Shown here piece after piece: positions 15,736-24,637 of a DNA stretch of 34,603 nucleotides. The DNA lies in contig CAJUKF010000029.1 of assembly GCA_910587355.1 (NCBI GenBank), positions 1 through 34,603 of the forward strand, read 5' to 3'. Position 1 is the stretch's first letter. Every line of letters starts with the position of its first letter. Source of the DNA: an uncultured Muribaculaceae bacterium (GTDB lineage: Bacteria > Bacteroidota > Bacteroidia > Bacteroidales > Muribaculaceae). Under the pieces are notes generated by a model, which had not been told where the DNA came from, did no database searches, and worked only from the letters and a program-made list of their open reading frames with translations. A program made the translations under genes and the position numbers.

Positions 15736-17625
15736 ATGAATATATTCTCCTGGTATTTCAGTAAACGCGCGCTCCCCTATTGGGCGATATTCATAATCGA
15801 TTGTCTGATTGTACTGTTTTCCTTTGTCACAGTACAGGTTGCACTTGGCGGCATAGCCCGATTCATAATCGGCTCACCCATGCAGCAGCTTCTCACATAT
15901 GGCATCTGTCTGCTGTGCTATATACTCGGTTTCCATATTTTCCATACATATTCCGGCGTAATACGCTACTCATCGTTCGTCGACCTGCAGCGCATCGGTT
16001 TTGCTGCGCTCATGGCCCTTGCCTGTATTTTCATCATCAGCCTTTTCGTTCCACTTACCATTACCTCAGCCGAAATACTGCTGTCGTCTGTCATGGCGGT
16101 GCTTTTCATGTGGATGGTCCGTGTGATTGTCAAATATCTCTACGACACCACTGCCATGGATGGCCGCAAAGAACGTATTTTCATATACGGCGTAAAACGC
16201 GGAGGCATCAGCCTTGCAAAAAGTATACGCAACCAGCATCCGGCCAAATATGAAGTTGTAGGCTTTGTATCTGACGGTCAGGACATGCAGAACCGTATTC
16301 TCATGGGTGTACCCGTGTTTCCAAACGACGAAAACCTGATAAAAGAGATGAAAGAACGCCGTGCGACAGAGCTTTTCGTATCGCCTCTGAAAACAGAAGC
16401 CCTGCGCGAAAATGCCGAGATGCAAAATCTGCTTATAGAAGGCAACATCAAAATTCTCGCCATGTCGGCTGAAATCGAGTGGGACGGAAAGACAAATCTC
16501 AACCACAAACAGCTCAAACCGCTCGAACTTGAAGATTTGCTGCCGCGCGATGCCATAGAAATCGACATGGATGCAATCGGCGGGCTTCTCACCGGCAAAA
16601 AAATTCTCATCACCGGCGCCGCAGGCTCCATTGGCAGCGAAATGGTACGCCAGATTGCATCATTCACTCCATCCGAACTCATTCTCGTAGACCAGGCAGA
16701 GACACCCCTGCACGATATACGCCTGATGATGGCACGCGAGTGGCCGAACCTCAAGGCCTTCACTATAATCGGTGATATCTCGAACGCATCGCGTATGGAA
16801 GAGATTTTTGCAGAGCACCGTCCGGAATACACTTTCCATGCCGCCGCCTACAAGCACGTGCCCATGATGGAAGACAATCCCCGTGAAAGCATCTACAACA
16901 ACGTATACGGCACCAAGGTTATTGCCGACCTGGCGGTAAAATACGGCGTTCGGAAATTTGTGATGATTTCCACCGACAAGGCGGTGAATCCCACCAACGT
17001 AATGGGATGCTCTAAACGCATATGCGAAATATATGTGCAGAGCCTCGACAAGGCCATCAAGGACGGCAAAATCAAGGGAGTGACACAGTTTGTGACAACA
17101 CGCTTCGGCAATGTGCTCGGCTCGAACGGTTCGGTGATACCTCTGTTCAAAGAGCAGATACGCAAAGGCGGTCCGGTGACCGTGACGGACCCGAACATCG
17201 TGCGTTACTTCATGCTGATACCAGAGGCATGCAAACTCGTGCTCGAGGCGGGCACCATGGGCAACGGCGGCGAAATCTATGTGTTCGACATGGGCAAGCC
17301 GGTAAAAATCGTCGACCTCGCGACCCGCATGATTAAACTCAGCGGCGCCCAGAATATCGACATTGTCTTCACGGGTCTCCGCGACGGCGAGAAGCTTTAT
17401 GAGGAAGTGCTCAACGACAAAGAGACAACCCTGCCGACAAACCACGCCAAAATCAAGATTGCCAAAGTACGCGAATACGATTATACCGATGTCAGCAAAG
17501 ACATCTGCAATCTCGTGGACAAAAGTTCGGAATGCGACTGCATGGGCATCGTAGCACTGATGAAAGACATAGTGCCGGAATTCAAGAGCAATCACTCAAT
17601 CTACGAGGTGCTCGATAAAAAATAA
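15736..17625 (+). CDS. Membrane-bound nucleotide-sugar 4,6-dehydratase (FlaA1/CapD/WbpM-like)
   Basis: The 629-residue protein has four N-terminal membrane segments (about residues 15-130). These are followed by a first Rossmann-like domain starting RIFIYGVKRGG (about 146-156) and a catalytic SDR domain starting KKILITGAAGSIGSE (about 288-302). S412, M423 and K427 (in NVMGCSKR) form the SMK triad in which Met replaces the usual Tyr, as in the WbpM group. The expected activity is 4,6-dehydration of a UDP-HexNAc (probably UDP-GlcNAc) to a 4-keto-6-deoxy sugar for surface glycan. The exact product sugar cannot be read from the sequence. Confidence 0.88.
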   Translation: MNIFSWYFSKRALPYWAIFIIDCLIVLFSFVTVQVALGGIARFIIGSPMQQLLTYGICLLCYILGFHIFHTYSGVIRYSSFVDLQRIGFAALMALACIFIISLFVPLTITSAEILLSSVMAVLFMWMVRVIVKYLYDTTAMDGRKERIFIYGVKRGGISLAKSIRNQHPAKYEVVGFVSDGQDMQNRILMGVPVFPNDENLIKEMKERRATELFVSPLKTEALRENAEMQNLLIEGNIKILAMSAEIEWDGKTNLNHKQLKPLELEDLLPRDAIEIDMDAIGGLLTGKKILITGAAGSIGSEMVRQIASFTPSELILVDQAETPLHDIRLMMAREWPNLKAFTIIGDISNASRMEEIFAEHRPEYTFHAAAYKHVPMMEDNPRESIYNNVYGTKVIADLAVKYGVRKFVMISTDKAVNPTNVMGCSKRICEIYVQSLDKAIKDGKIKGVTQFVTTRFGNVLGSNGSVIPLFKEQIRKGGPVTVTDPNIVRYFMLIPEACKLVLEAGTMGNGGEIYVFDMGKPVKIVDLATRMIKLSGAQNIDIVFTGLRDGEKLYEEVLNDKETTLPTNHAKIKIAKVREYDYTDVSKDICNLVDKSSECDCMGIVALMKDIVPEFKSNHSIYEVLDKK

Positions 17626-17632
17626 ATGCTTT

Positions 17633-18727
17633 TTAGCGGAACAAATCGCGAATAACCATATCGGATATCAGCCATTGTTCTTCAGGAATAATCAGCCGGC
17701 CGTCAACTTCGGTAAGACGGCCGGCCGTTATATGCGGCTTTGCCGAAGTCACGAGCTGAGGGAGATATTCTGACGGAACAGCATCAAGCGCCATACCATG
17801 AGCCGTGCGCAGGCTAATGAGTATCAGGTCATTGAAGCGGTCGATTTCGTCTTCCTCATCCACAACTGCGGCTTCTGCCGGATGAGCCACATACGCTTTT
17901 ATGTCAGAAGGTACATAACGCCGCACACCGTCGGCTCCGAGACTGTGAGCGCCGGGGCCGAGACCAAGGTAAGGAGTGGAATTCCAATATGAGGAGTTAT
18001 GCCGCGAATGAAAGCCCGGAAGAGCGAAATTAGAGATTTCATAGTGACTGAAGTCTTTTTGTGCCGCTTTCTCACACAGCATACCGTACATGTCGGCAAT
18101 CAGTTCTTCGTCGGCTTCCATTATTTCTCCGCGGTCACGTTTCATAGTGAGCCGTGTACCCGGCTCATAACTCAGGCAATACGCCGAAAGGTGCTGAATA
18201 TTTTTGTCAAGAAGAGTGTCGAGTGATAAGACCCATGAATCAAGGGTTTGCATCGGAAGTCCGTAGATAAGGTCACAGCTGATATTGCATATGCCACCGG
18301 CACGAAGACAATCGATGGCTTCCAGAGCTTCGACAGACGAATGCCGTCGCCCGACAAATTTAAGCTCTTCATCGACAAGCGACTGCACACCCATACTTAC
18401 GCGATTAACCCCTACGGCTTTCCATGCCAAAACCCTATCAGGATTTACATCCTCGGGATTGACCTCGATAGTAAATTCCTCAAGATGTTCCGTGGGGAAA
18501 ACTGTGGCTATACGCTGAAAATCTTCAGGCTTAAGAATCGATGGAGTGCCTCCGCCGAAGTAGAGGGTCCGCACAGAATCCTCACCTATTTCACTCTTGC
18601 GTGAATTCCACTCCGCAATGACGGCATCGGTGTAGGCACGCATAAAGCGTGTATTTGCCAGCGAATAGAAGTCGCAGTAGGCGCATTTCGCATGGCAGAA
18701 AGGAACATGGACGTATATGCCGGCCAT
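17633..18727 (-). CDS. hemW: HemW, radical SAM haem chaperone (HemN-like)
   Basis: The 364-residue protein begins GIYVHVPFCHAKCAYCDFYS. The radical-SAM CxxxCxxC cysteines are at residues 11, 15 and 18, and the residue after the next is Phe, so the motif is CxxxCxxCxF as in HemW rather than CxxxCxxCxC of true HemN. YFGGGTPS near 56-63 and the SMGVQS segment are also typical. The family binds haem and inserts it into respiratory enzymes. It starts 3 bases after the upstream nuclease gene and is the last gene of the mlaE-to-hemW operon. It is convergent with the dehydratase gene, 7 bases away. Confidence 0.88.
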   Translation of the reverse strand: MAGIYVHVPFCHAKCAYCDFYSLANTRFMRAYTDAVIAEWNSRKSEIGEDSVRTLYFGGGTPSILKPEDFQRIATVFPTEHLEEFTIEVNPEDVNPDRVLAWKAVGVNRVSMGVQSLVDEELKFVGRRHSSVEALEAIDCLRAGGICNISCDLIYGLPMQTLDSWVLSLDTLLDKNIQHLSAYCLSYEPGTRLTMKRDRGEIMEADEELIADMYGMLCEKAAQKDFSHYEISNFALPGFHSRHNSSYWNSTPYLGLGPGAHSLGADGVRRYVPSDIKAYVAHPAEAAVVDEEDEIDRFNDLILISLRTAHGMALDAVPSEYLPQLVTSAKPHITAGRLTEVDGRLIIPEEQWLISDMVIRDLFR

Positions 18728-18730
18728 TGG

Positions 18731-21700
18731 TCAGAATTCTTTTTTCTCCATTCGGCCGCACATGGTGCGGAACGAGCAATAGGTGCAATTGTCCTTGTTC
18801 GTGCACTGCACAAAATCTTCGTCAGGATTAAAAATGCGTTCGATAAAGGCATAGAGCTGCGGCGCAAAAGTTTCTTTTACGTCGTTGTAATCCTCGATTT
18901 TCTGTTTTGCCAGAGTCAGAGGCCTGAGCTTGCCGCCGTTCGAGAGCAGCCGCATGGGATGCAGCATGGGCATAATTGAGACATCAGTCTCTTTGATAGA
19001 CTGATAAGCTTCGCTGTAAGTTAGAAGCTGGAAGAGACCGTCGGTATGCGATGCGTCTTCAGAGAGCATCGTCTCGATAGATTCGACACCAAGATTCTCG
19101 TTGCCGGTTTTGAAATCGACAAAACGCAAGGCATCCGCAGAAGTCCGGTCGACGCGGTCAATCGACATGTAGAAATTCACGGCAAGCTCAGGATTGATTC
19201 TCCATAATCCGCTCACCTCCACTTCCTTACCTACATAAACAAAGCCTCTTGACAACTCAAGATAAAAGTCGCGCTCGGCCTCGAGATTCGTACGGGCCAT
19301 CATCGCGAGCACCCTGGCGGCGAGTTCGCCTTCGGCATTCAGATGCACGGCATTCACTTTGTCCCAGTCGATTGTCTCTTCGCGACGCTTGTTTTTCTCA
19401 AGGATAGGCGCACGCTGGAGCTTTGTGAACAGCAGGGCTGCCCTATCCACTTCATCGTTGTCAGGCGACAGCCAGTGACAGTAGGCATCATGGCCAATCA
19501 GACTGGAAGGATATGCCTCGAACAGGCTCTGAATGGTATTGTGTAATGCCGTGCCGTAATCAGACGCATCGAGATTGTCGTGAAGCTCATCGCCCGTACG
19601 CATCCTGCGCACGTATTCGAGATAAAACTTCATAGGACAGGCCCGGAACGATTTCAGCGCCGTTGCCGACAGGCGCAAATCGCCGCCTTTTTTGAAGCGT
19701 TCGAGCTGCGCCATTACCTCGGGCGACTTAGGCACCGATATTTTTATGTCGGTATCCGACTGCGTGCCGTAAACATGCGAGCGGAACATGACTTTGACCG
19801 ACGGCATCAGATAACGCAACTGCGATATATAGCGCGATATTTCGCCGTTGCCCACGCCCTCGCTGCGTGAATCGTAAAAGAGTTCGACACGCTTGGCACG
19901 TGCCAGCAGACGGTAGAAGCAATAGCCATAAGTCCATTCGAGTGAATTGAAATCGGGGAGACCAAAGCCGGCACGAAGATTTGCCGGAATCATAGTGCGT
20001 GAATACTGCTTGCGTGGAAAAACGCGTTCGTTCACTGACAGAATAATCACATTGTCGAAGTCCAGGGCACGAGTCTCAAGCACGCCGAGCACCTGAAGGC
20101 CTGCCAGCGGCGTACCGTTGACAGTAAGCCCGCGGCTGTTGAACAGACGTTCGAAAAGACTGAAAAATGTGCTGTCGTTCATCTCGACATCATACTCGCC
20201 GATTAGAGCCGACAGCGCTTTCACCTCGTCGCGGAAATATGCGAGTGCCTTGGTCTCGAATCCCTCCGAGAGATTTTTGTCGGTGCTCTCGGCAAGCAGC
20301 TTTTCGAGCCAGTCGAAAAGCGCGATAAGGTAATCGGCCACCTGCTGCGCATCGCCCAAATCATGCACGGGAGTGAAAACGGGCGCCAGTTCGGGCGCTT
20401 CGGCCACAAGGTCAGCGGCAGGGATATTGTACAATTTGTATTCCGACACATACTCGCCCACCGCATCGGCGTATTTGCCGGCAACCATCTGTATATGAGG
20501 CTGCGAAATGACGGCTTTCACGTCCTCGTAATAAAAATGCGTGACGCCCCGGATAGCTCTCGCCCTGAGCTGCATACTCACTATCGAATGCAGGAGCGAC
20601 GCGAAATTAGTTGTACGGTAACTCATACCCATGGATATGTTCACGGCCCTGATATCGGCAGGGATTGACATAAGCGAGGGCAAAAGCAGATTCTGGTCGG
20701 GCAGCACAAGAGCCGTATTAATCGGATTGGCCGGGTCAAGACAGTCTTTCACTGCCCATTCGCGCAGAACGGGCGATATGGCTTTGGCCTGTCCGATGTT
20801 CGACGGGACGGAGTTAACATAAACTTCATGCTGAAATTCCGGGAGAGGAAGCTCATAGTCATCGGGCATGGGAAATGCCTTGGCAAGCCTCATGAGGCGC
20901 GTCATTGACCTTGGGAGAGCATGTCCTGAAGCTTCGGCCACCAGCGACAGCGGAGCTGTATCCCAGAAGAAAGAAGCGGCACCGAGGCGATGCAGTTTCT
21001 CGAATATAAGAGTTTCGGCTGTCGACAAATCATTGAAGCCAACAAACACATAGTGCGTGTCGCGGGTTATGTCGTAGTCATGCAGAGCCTCAACGGCGAA
21101 TAGCGCCGAGCGGAACTGTCCGCCGGGCGATTCGACACCTTTTTCTTTGAGCAGCCGGTGATACTCATGATAAACCTCGCCGAGTATTTCCCACAGATAC
21201 AGGAACTTGCCCGAGGGAGACTCTTCTCCGCCGTTGTGGTTGACGTGCATCCAGAAGTCGCTGCACGCCTCGGTAAGACGACTCTCGCCCCACACGGTGC
21301 GGATTACTTCTTTCTGGCCGTCGGTGAGATAGTCGGCTTGTATCTCCTTAGTGTCCTTTAGGTTACGGTACAGTTCGTCGGCGTTTACAAGCGAACGGTC
21401 GATATCGTCGAAATCCTCGAGCATCATGTCGCCCCAGTGAATAAACGAATCGAACGAATTGCCGTCATCCTTGCGGCCGTGCCTTGCAAGCACCTGACGG
21501 TACGCCTTATAAAGGATAAAAATCAGTTCCCGCCCCGGCGCTTCAGGCCGGGCGGCAAACGTGCTGATAAAATTGCCCATCGTCATGAAGCGCGGCATCA
21601 CCGCCACTCCACTCACTTGCTCGCGCACATATTTCTTAAGAAACATGGCGCTGCGCTTGTTGGGAAGCACATACACAATGGTCTCGGCCGATGGACGGCC

Positions 21701-21757
21701 TGAAACACCTGCTGCATAATATGCCGCTACTGAGGAGAGAAAACTATCTGTTGTCAC
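18731..21757 (-). CDS. AddB-like PD-(D/E)XK nuclease with Fe-S cluster cysteines
   Basis: The 1008-residue protein belongs to the AddB/RecB-nuclease family used in double-strand-break end processing. The N-terminus TIVYVLPNKRSAMFLKKYV is typical of the Bacteroidetes members and has no Walker A motif, unlike Bacillus AddB. The C-terminal nuclease domain shows DRVDR...RFVDFKTGNE (about residues 900-920). A first cysteine is in SFRACPMKFYLEYV and three more are at C991, C994 and C1000 (CTYCSFRTMC), matching the C...CxxCx5C pattern that holds a 4Fe-4S cluster in AddB. The helicase partner AddA is not in the window. It overlaps holB by 4 bases. Confidence 0.82.
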   Translation of the reverse strand: MTTDSFLSSVAAYYAAGVSGRPSAETIVYVLPNKRSAMFLKKYVREQVSGVAVMPRFMTMGNFISTFAARPEAPGRELIFILYKAYRQVLARHGRKDDGNSFDSFIHWGDMMLEDFDDIDRSLVNADELYRNLKDTKEIQADYLTDGQKEVIRTVWGESRLTEACSDFWMHVNHNGGEESPSGKFLYLWEILGEVYHEYHRLLKEKGVESPGGQFRSALFAVEALHDYDITRDTHYVFVGFNDLSTAETLIFEKLHRLGAASFFWDTAPLSLVAEASGHALPRSMTRLMRLAKAFPMPDDYELPLPEFQHEVYVNSVPSNIGQAKAISPVLREWAVKDCLDPANPINTALVLPDQNLLLPSLMSIPADIRAVNISMGMSYRTTNFASLLHSIVSMQLRARAIRGVTHFYYEDVKAVISQPHIQMVAGKYADAVGEYVSEYKLYNIPAADLVAEAPELAPVFTPVHDLGDAQQVADYLIALFDWLEKLLAESTDKNLSEGFETKALAYFRDEVKALSALIGEYDVEMNDSTFFSLFERLFNSRGLTVNGTPLAGLQVLGVLETRALDFDNVIILSVNERVFPRKQYSRTMIPANLRAGFGLPDFNSLEWTYGYCFYRLLARAKRVELFYDSRSEGVGNGEISRYISQLRYLMPSVKVMFRSHVYGTQSDTDIKISVPKSPEVMAQLERFKKGGDLRLSATALKSFRACPMKFYLEYVRRMRTGDELHDNLDASDYGTALHNTIQSLFEAYPSSLIGHDAYCHWLSPDNDEVDRAALLFTKLQRAPILEKNKRREETIDWDKVNAVHLNAEGELAARVLAMMARTNLEAERDFYLELSRGFVYVGKEVEVSGLWRINPELAVNFYMSIDRVDRTSADALRFVDFKTGNENLGVESIETMLSEDASHTDGLFQLLTYSEAYQSIKETDVSIMPMLHPMRLLSNGGKLRPLTLAKQKIEDYNDVKETFAPQLYAFIERIFNPDEDFVQCTNKDNCTYCSFRTMCGRMEKKEF

Positions 21758-22875
21758 GTGCGACGGATAAGCATTATGATTCTCACGGCAACGTCGAAAA
21801 GTACGATTTTAGCATTTGCATTACCGGCGATGTCGCGGCGTGCGTCATCGAAGAGAGCAATCATGTCAATAACATTCTTCTCGTTGATGAAAGGGAAAAA
21901 TTTACGGGTAAATGCCAGCTCGTCGGCGTTGAGCGTGAGAAGACGAGGGTCGCCGAGGTGCATTATGAAACTCTCGCGCACAAGCCGCGTGCAGTAATCG
22001 ATAAACTGCATTACGGGCTCACGGCCGAGAGCTGCAACAGCCACACTCCACTCACGCAGCTCGGCCACCTTGCGGCCGTAGGCCTTGCGCATCAGGCTGA
22101 CGAAAAACTCGAAGTACTGCAGACGCTCTTTCGATACGCCGGCGATTTTCAGGGCTTCGTTTACATTCGTGGCTATATTCGCGCACTGAGATGCGGTATC
22201 GGCATCATATCCCATGCTTTCAAGTATGGCGGCGATTTCGTCGCTGTCGTAGCGCTTCACCATTATGCGCTGAGTACGCGAATAAATGGTGGGCAGTATT
22301 CCACGGGAATTGTTGCTCACCATAATGAAAATGGTGTCGGCAAACGGCTCCTCGACAAGCTTGAGAAGTTTGTTTGCCGTCTCCTCCTTGAAGCGCTCAG
22401 GCAGCCACAGAAGCACTACCTTATATTTCGACTGACGTGCCATGTACGACAGCCTGCGCAGAAGCTCGTTGCCCTCCTCGACATAAATCTGAGGCTGGGC
22501 GTTTATATTGTCGAGCGATTCGAGCCAGCGGTCAATGTCCATGTAGGGATACTTCTGCATGAACTCGTGGAAAAGCTCGGCGTAGTCGTCAGAAACAGCC
22601 GGTTTGCCGCTCTTCTTCACCACGGGGAACGAATACAATGTGTCGATGTGGTTGAAAGCCTGATGCTGCCGGCACGAGGGACATTTGCCGCAGCTGTCGC
22701 CGTCGGGCGTGCGGTCGGTGCAATGGATATAAGCCGCCAGGGCACGTGCAAGGGCAAACTTGCCGCTTCCGGCCGGACCCTCGAGCAGCAGCGCGTGAGG
22801 AATACGGTCGGTGTCGACCATCTCGCGCAGACGGGCCTTCACCTCTTCATGCCCCGGTATATCGGCGAATCTCAT
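21754..22875 (-). CDS. holB: DNA polymerase III delta' subunit-like AAA+ ATPase
   Basis: The 373-residue clamp-loader-type protein begins FADIPGHEEVKARLREMV and has IPHALLLEGPAGSGKFALARAL, a P-loop in which Phe replaces the usual Thr/Ser after the lysine. A zinc-type cysteine group follows (C...CGKCPSCRQHQAFNH), as in gamma/delta' subunits. RQSKYKVVLLWLPERFKEETANKLLKLVEEP is the usual sensor and SRC-equivalent region. Delta' often lacks ATPase activity, and the altered P-loop fits that. It is the third gene of the minus-strand operon, overlapping both neighbours by 4 bases. Confidence 0.85.
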   Translation of the reverse strand: MRFADIPGHEEVKARLREMVDTDRIPHALLLEGPAGSGKFALARALAAYIHCTDRTPDGDSCGKCPSCRQHQAFNHIDTLYSFPVVKKSGKPAVSDDYAELFHEFMQKYPYMDIDRWLESLDNINAQPQIYVEEGNELLRRLSYMARQSKYKVVLLWLPERFKEETANKLLKLVEEPFADTIFIMVSNNSRGILPTIYSRTQRIMVKRYDSDEIAAILESMGYDADTASQCANIATNVNEALKIAGVSKERLQYFEFFVSLMRKAYGRKVAELREWSVAVAALGREPVMQFIDYCTRLVRESFIMHLGDPRLLTLNADELAFTRKFFPFINEKNVIDMIALFDDARRDIAGNANAKIVLFDVAVRIIMLIRRT

Positions 22876-23663
22876 TTCTGTACCTTGCGCTTATCGATTG
22901 TTCCGTTTTCAGCCACATACTCGCGCACTTCCTGGAAGAGGCGAGTGGCGAATACGAAGTCGTTGAGCGCCTCGTTGGTGGTGGTGTAAATCTGGCTCAT
23001 GTCGCCCACCCACTCACGGTAGCCCTTGTTGATGAATATGATATTCTCGCCGATGCCGAGCACCGAGTTCATATCGTGAGTATTGATTACCGTAGTAATA
23101 TTATATTCGTGAGTGATGTCGCTCAGCAGTTCGTCAATCAGTATCGAGGTCTTGGGGTCGAGACCCGAGTTGGGTTCGTCGCAGAAGAGATATTTGGGAT
23201 TAAGCGAAATCGCACGGGCAATTGCCACACGCTTCTGCATACCGCCGGATATTTCAGAGGGATACTTGTTCTCGGCGCCCTTGAGATTTACACGCTCGAT
23301 GCAGAACATGGCACGGTCGCGCATCTCGGCACGGCTCATGTCGGTGAACATCACCAGAGGAAACATTACATTGCCGAGCACTGTCTCCGAGTCGAAAAGA
23401 GCCGACCCCTGAAAAAGCATACCGATTTCCTTGCGCAGCTCCTTCACCTCCTGATGCTTCATACCCAGCAGATTGCGGCCATCAAAGAGGATTTCGCCGC
23501 TGTCGGGAGTCAGCAGACCCACGAGTGACTTCATAAGCACGGTCTTGCCCGAACCGCTCTGACCTATAATCAGGTTGGTCTTGCCGGTATAGAATGTAGC
23601 GTCGACACTGTGAAGCACAGTGCGGTCGTCGAACGACTTTGTAAGCTGTTTTACTTCAATCAT
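22872..23663 (-). CDS. mlaF: Lipid-transport ABC ATP-binding protein (MlaF-like)
   Basis: The 263-residue ABC ATPase has a complete motif set: Walker A GQSGSGKT at residues 34-41, signature ISGGMQKR, Walker B YLFCDEPNSGLD, and the switch histidine in INTHDMNS. NSGLDPKTS and the overall pattern are those of MlaF/Mkl, which power phospholipid movement between the inner and outer membranes. The permease MlaE is encoded immediately upstream with a 4-base overlap. The MlaD substrate-binding component is not in the window. Confidence 0.88.
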   Translation of the reverse strand: MIEVKQLTKSFDDRTVLHSVDATFYTGKTNLIIGQSGSGKTVLMKSLVGLLTPDSGEILFDGRNLLGMKHQEVKELRKEIGMLFQGSALFDSETVLGNVMFPLVMFTDMSRAEMRDRAMFCIERVNLKGAENKYPSEISGGMQKRVAIARAISLNPKYLFCDEPNSGLDPKTSILIDELLSDITHEYNITTVINTHDMNSVLGIGENIIFINKGYREWVGDMSQIYTTTNEALNDFVFATRLFQEVREYVAENGTIDKRKVQK

Positions 23664-24409
23664 TGCAGCAAGAGTTTGGTGAGAATAACGTCAAACAAAA
23701 GAATAAAGATGCTGCTCGACACTACAGCGTCGGTACTTGCCTTGCCCACCTGAAGAGCGCCGCCCTTAACGTAATAGCCGCAGAACGACGATATGGAGGC
23801 TATGAGGAAAGCAAAGACGAGCGACTTGATGAGGCCGTACCACACATACCACTCGTTGAACATGGTCTGTATGCCGTAGATATAACGCGACACCGGTATG
23901 AGGTCGGTGAACACTGCAACACACCAGCCGCCGATAAAAGCCATGAACATGCACAGCACGCTCAGCACAGGCATGAACAGCACGAAACCTACGATTTTGG
24001 GGAGTGTGAGATAGTTGGCCGAGTTGACACCCATGATTTCGAGAGCGTCAATCTGCTCCGTGACGCGCATCGTGCCGATTTCCGAGGCAATGTTGGAGCC
24101 TACCTTACCGGCAAGAATCAGGCATAGAATAGAGTTCGAGAACTCGAGCAATATGATTTCACGTGTCGCCAGCCCGACGGAATACGCCGGCATTATAGGC
24201 GAGGTCACATTGAGCTGCATCTGAATGGCGCAGACAGCGCCGATGAACAGCGATATTACGATTACAAGCGGTATTGAATCGATGCCGAGTTTCGACACCT
24301 CCTGCACGGTGCGCTTGCCGAACACCGACCAACGGTCGGGAATGGCAAAAACCCGCCCCAAATACATGCAGAAGCGGCCGAACATGGCCAGTGATTTGGT
24401 TATAATCAT
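23660..24409 (-). CDS. mlaE: MlaE-family phospholipid ABC permease
   Basis: The 249-residue permease has about five membrane segments. The conserved cytoplasmic helix of the family, GTMRVTEQIDALE, lies at about residues 112-124, preceded by LILAGKVGSNIASEI. It pairs with the MlaF-like ATPase downstream (4-base overlap) to maintain outer-membrane lipid asymmetry. It is the first gene of the operon ending with hemW, and a -7 promoter box sits 42-49 bases before its start. Confidence 0.88.
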   Translation of the reverse strand: MIITKSLAMFGRFCMYLGRVFAIPDRWSVFGKRTVQEVSKLGIDSIPLVIVISLFIGAVCAIQMQLNVTSPIMPAYSVGLATREIILLEFSNSILCLILAGKVGSNIASEIGTMRVTEQIDALEIMGVNSANYLTLPKIVGFVLFMPVLSVLCMFMAFIGGWCVAVFTDLIPVSRYIYGIQTMFNEWYVWYGLIKSLVFAFLIASISSFCGYYVKGGALQVGKASTDAVVSSSIFILLFDVILTKLLLQ

Positions 24410-24450
24410 TATTCTTTATTTATCTTGATGCCCACAAGGCATAAACTTTG

Positions 24451-24458
24451 CAAAATTA
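24451..24458 (-). promoter_or_regulatory. Bacteroidetes -7 box (TAATTTTG) for the mlaE-hemW operon
   Basis: On the minus strand the bases are TAATTTTG, matching TAnnTTTG, 42 bases before the mlaE start. No convincing -33 element is seen. Confidence 0.55.
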
Positions 24459-24558
24459 AGCATTTTTTCCGTCCTACGTTCTATCCGTGTACTTTTAGTC
24501 TAATTTTTTATTCACTTCGGCCACTGCTTAAAGATTTCGTTTTTTTCAACTCAAAAAA

Positions 24559-24588
24559 TTGAAAACTTCAAATAAATAACTAATTTTG
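24559..24588 (+). promoter_or_regulatory. Bacteroidetes promoter for the TPR-HTH regulator
   Basis: TTG at 24559-24561 and TAATTTTG at 24581-24588 are separated by 19 bases, a good -33/-7 match. The ATG follows at 24638. It is divergent from the mlaE promoter in the same 228-base gap. Confidence 0.66.
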
Positions 24589-24637
24589 CATTTGTCTGAT
24601 TGAATACTCAACTGTTGCTTCTAATTATAAGCCAAAA

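Noticed and set aside
21691..22989. 432-residue plus-strand open frame
   Set aside because: It lies antisense to holB and part of mlaF, whose motifs are clear; its sequence has no recognisable domain and arises from the G/C-rich codon bias.
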